Source: Brachypodius melanocephalos
Taxonomy: Eukaryota; Chordata; Aves; Passeriformes; Pycnonotidae
Assembly: GCA_013398615.1 (NCBI GenBank)
Contig: VZSR01000055.1
Coordinates: 3,338,883-3,402,882, forward strand
Length of the DNA stretch: 64,000 nt
Direction: 5' to 3'
Positions within the stretch are counted from its first letter, which is position 1. Each line of letters starts with the position of its first letter. The notes beneath the pieces are model-generated. The model was not told where the DNA came from. It did no database searches and saw nothing but the letters and a program-made list of their open reading frames with translations. Below are positions 60,601-64,000 of this stretch, one piece after another. Made by a program: the position numbers and the translations under genes.

Positions 60601-63600
60601 ATCACTTGCACAAACTCCTTGTCAGAGCATGAGACTATTTCACAAGTTGTACTCTGTATGGACCAAACCTTACTTATATTTGGGGGACGAGCTCCATCCA
60701 TTTCTCTATGTGTGTAAGCAGTAGTGTGTCCATCTCCATCATTCAAACAATAGCTTCTCTTTTCCCAGCAGCCACAGCTGCGGTTGAGAGAAGGATGCAG
60801 AGGCCAAATAAAAGGGCAGGCTTACAGCTCTTACAAATCTGAGGATGTGTAGCAGTGTTGGCTTAGGGAAAAATCATGCAGCGATTCCACGGTGTTTTTG
60901 TACTTCCTTGGTGTCAGGAGCAGGTCTGTCTCAGGGTAAGAGTATTCATACAAGAAAAGCTGAGCTGCCTGGACAGTGTTTTGTTCTTTAAGAAACATTC
61001 TTGCAACAGTGAGAATAGCTTTTGAGTACTCGTTCGACCATACTGGCTTTATGTTGACTTTTTAACTAAAATAACTAAACTGGTTTAATATTGCTGCAGA
61101 ACCTCATGATCATTCAGGACTTGCTAATTCACGGTGTCAGGGACAGAATTTGTCATGTTAAGGGGTCTTGTACCAACCAAATGGAGGGGTTTATATTTTG
61201 GAATTTGATGACTGTTGCCTTTTTTCCCTCTTGATACTCTTTTTTACCTATATTGTGCTCCTATAATCACACTGGCTTTAAATCCTGAATTAAAGTTACC
61301 TCTAGAGCAGTTTCATGTTAGCTTATCTGATATCTGGCCCTTGATGAATCAGATCCCCTTGCCTCTGTTAGTTCTTATGCCTTTTCTCCCTGATGTTTTA
61401 TTTTGTAATTGAACAATAAAGATATAGCTGTTTAATTGGTTAATTATGTGAAAATCTGTCTCTCATTTCAGGGTTGATTTTTCACTGTATCAGTGGGGGA
61501 TGGTGCCACATAGTAGCTATCTGATAGGGGGACGCAGTGGGAGCATTTCCTCTTTGGGATGATCTTGTCCCTTTGCTTTGTGTAGCCAACTCACACTCTG
61601 GCTTTCCTGTTTGGGGGAAATGTGGCACCAAGGTGATGGCCAGCTCTGTGTGGTGTGTTTTAGTTTTTTTGTGTAATACTGACACCAGGGTGGGTTGCTC
61701 CTGGGCAGAAGGGATCTCATGTTTCCATACCCTTCCAGCATTCCTGTTATTTGTGCTGCCACACGCCCACCACCAAGCTTCTGCTTGGCAAATTCCTGCT
61801 GCCACTTGGAGGCAAGTGCAGTGCTGAGGTCAAGTGTGCAGAGACCAAGGGAGGGTGGAAAGTCAGGAACTCTGTGTAATAACCCATTTGTACTTCAGTT
61901 TAGAACAGTGCTGTTTCTGGCCTGTGTGAGGTTCTCTTTAAAGAAGCAATCTGAAATAAGTAAAGTCTCTTTGCAACAAAGAAATGCTTTTGCCTGATTG
62001 CTTTCAGTTCTCGTTTGATTTTGTAGTTGTGCTTTTTCTACGGATATCTATAGGAGGTGGGGCTGTGGTTTGATTAGGGAAGAATGCCAGAAAAGTAAAG
62101 AGAGGATGAGAATGTGGAGGGATGATGGTGATTATTGTTATGATTATTATTTATTTTTGCTTCTTGCTGTGGGTCTAGTATAGCCCTGAAATCTGATGTG
62201 TCTTAAAGTAAAATAAAAAAGTGAGAGCAATTACCTGGTTTTGGTAGCATGGCAACATTTCTGGAGAGATTCTCTGAAGTATTCCCAGTGGACATGCACA
62301 ATTAAGGGAAGTAAGTAGTCTGGGATAGGATATATAATCTACATAGTGGCTTCCAGAAGAGAAAGCCTCTAAGTAGACAGGTGATTACTGTGTGCATCAC
62401 AGGAGAAGGAGGACTGCATGAAAGCTATTTATGCAATATACATATTCCATGTCTGAAAGCTAAGTGAGCCTATGCCTGGGAGCTGCAACAACAAAATAAA
62501 CAGATGAGATTGCTTTTTAACTTCAAAATAATGCAACTGCTGCCAGCAGTCAGTGTGAGGACGAATGACTTCTCTTTTGTGATCTGTATGCTGGATTAAT
62601 GCAGTATATTTTATTTGGGTTGCTTTCTGAACTGTTTCTTGATGGCTGATTCGAGTGTGGGGTATCACTATACTCTGCTTGTTACCCCAAATATTAAGGG
62701 ATAGCTGCACTCTAGAAGTCTTTTCTTAAGTAGCTGTGCTTAACACCTCGTTCTCCTGTGTGCATGGGATAAAATGATTAAGGACCTGTCTGCTGGAGGA
62801 CTGGTGACTCTTTTGTCAGTCAGTACCGTCATGATAAGTGCTGCTTGCCAAGTATTTGGTATTTTCTTTCCATGTACTTGAAATCTTCTGCTGCCTAAAA
62901 TTAGTTTTTCCATCTTTCTTTTGGTTGAGAATTGTCAGAAGTCGGTTGTTGGAACTATTAGGCTTAAGCCAGAGGAAAGGTTTTATACAAATGAAATCTC
63001 TTTTTACAGGAAACAATTAATTTTCTAGTTTAGAAAATTAGTAGCGGTGTGTGTGTCTAGTTCCCTGATTAACATTCTAATTTTGGTTGATTTTGAGCGA
63101 TTTGTCAAAAAGCCAGATGTACTTTTTCTGAAAGTTCCATGAAACTGAGCTGGGGCAGGAGAGGGATCTTAGGAATGCTCAGAGAAAACACTGAAATGGA
63201 CTTGTGCTACAGGCATGGAAGAGTTAACATCAATAAATCTGTCTTTAAAAATGTCCCAAAGATAAGCTGTGGTCAAATGTAATAGATGAAAATCTAGCAT
63301 TCGAGCCAGCATTCTCCGAATGAAATGTTGAGGTGGTCAAAGCTCTGGTTTTTGGCAAAACAAAAGTAATTTTAACAGGTTTCTGTGGAATTTTTTTTAG
63401 ATATATGAGAATTCTCCTTAGCAGCAGTAAGCCTCTGTAGTCATTCATGTATTTGCCAGCTGTAGGAGCTTAGGTGCTGTCCAGTATCACCAGGGACTTG
63501 TGTCTGCATTTCTGTCCAGGTAGGTGCTCCAAGAGAAGACGGTAGAATCTTTGAATTCAGCGATTTTATGCAAAGTTATGTTAGTGGTTGTCTCAAGTAT

Positions 63601-64000
63601 TTTACATTTCTATAATTAGTACCTCAGAAATATTCCACTGCTGTCTGCTTCATATGGCTGTAACACTGTCAGTATTCAAAGTGGTTTATAAATTTAATTA
63701 ATACTCAAAGACACTCATGATACACAAAACAGATGGAAGGTTTTTCCCAGTTATTTAAATTGCTCTGTAAGTTCTCTACTTCCACCTTTTTTGCTTCTGC
63801 TCAGTATCTGTAATATGAAATATATTCAGTCTGGTTTATAAAACTAGCATAATAGTTGCAGGTTCTGTAATTCTCTCTAGTGGAATTCCCCCAATTTATT
63901 ATTACTAAAAACCCAAACAAACCCCACATAATTATTTCAGACACACAGCTCCTAATCATGGTAAACAAGCCTGTGAAAAAGGAAGGTTTTTACCGGTTTT
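57641..64000 (+). other. Putative intron to window end, nothing else recognised
   Basis: No coding exon was found. An A/C-rich tract at 58672-58740 is listed separately. The sequence remains free of identifiable CR1 copies. Confidence 0.4.
58672..58740 (+). repeat. A/C-rich low-complexity tract
   Basis: AAAC/CAAA-type runs very similar in style to the tract at 35815-35901. It is preceded by a T-rich run (gtttttttcaagc), so the tract can partly fold back on its flank. Confidence 0.8.

Noticed and set aside
38272..64000. POU2F1 coding exons
   Set aside because: I searched by eye for the conserved N-terminal, glutamine-rich and POU-domain sequences and found none. The window probably ends inside the first intron.

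Overview
This is a vertebrate, almost certainly avian, nuclear genome window. The evidence is one large spliced gene with GT-AG introns, several CR1-type LINE fragments of different ages (the dominant avian/reptilian retrotransposon), no SINE or L1 that I can recognise, and moderate compaction. I cannot name the species.

The only gene I can fully support is STYXL2 (formerly DUSP27), on the + strand from about 2.7 to 14.1 kb. Five coding exons (3593-3708, 6192-6286, 7135-7366, 8115-8332, 10280-13110) join in frame to 1163 codons plus stop. A non-coding first exon is inferred just upstream, behind a promoter whose TATA-like box is also a perfect MEF2 site flanked by CAGCTG E-boxes. This fits a striated-muscle gene. 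The catalytic His-Cys pair of the dual-specificity phosphatase fold is Ser-Ser, so the product is a pseudophosphatase.

From 14.1 to about 37 kb the sequence is intergenic. It holds ancient CR1 fragments (16.4-17.4 kb and 21.0-21.3 kb), a younger CR1 3' end (23.8-24.1 kb), a degenerate reverse-strand retroviral protease/reverse-transcriptase relic (22.3-23.0 kb), simple repeats and a G-quadruplex motif.

At 37.46-38.17 kb a degenerate pyrimidine-rich minisatellite (unit about 95-100 bp) runs into a C-tract and a 100-N assembly gap (38172-38271). CpG-rich, promoter-like sequence follows. From about 38.8 kb to the window end there is no recognisable coding exon, but sampled + strand sequence shows T>A and G>C excess, typical of a transcribed sense strand. 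In other vertebrates the next gene downstream of STYXL2 in the same orientation is POU2F1. The simplest reading is that 38.2 kb is the POU2F1 promoter, its first exon lies in or next to the gap, and 38.8-64 kb is its long first intron. That is inference: no POU2F1 codon is visible here.

The best second-look items are the minisatellite/gap/CpG junction, the transcription-like strand skew, a perfect RFX X-box followed by a CRE-like site in the putative intron, a 13-bp perfect hairpin, the composite MEF2/TATA promoter, and an unexplained protein-like ORF in STYXL2's first coding-region intron.
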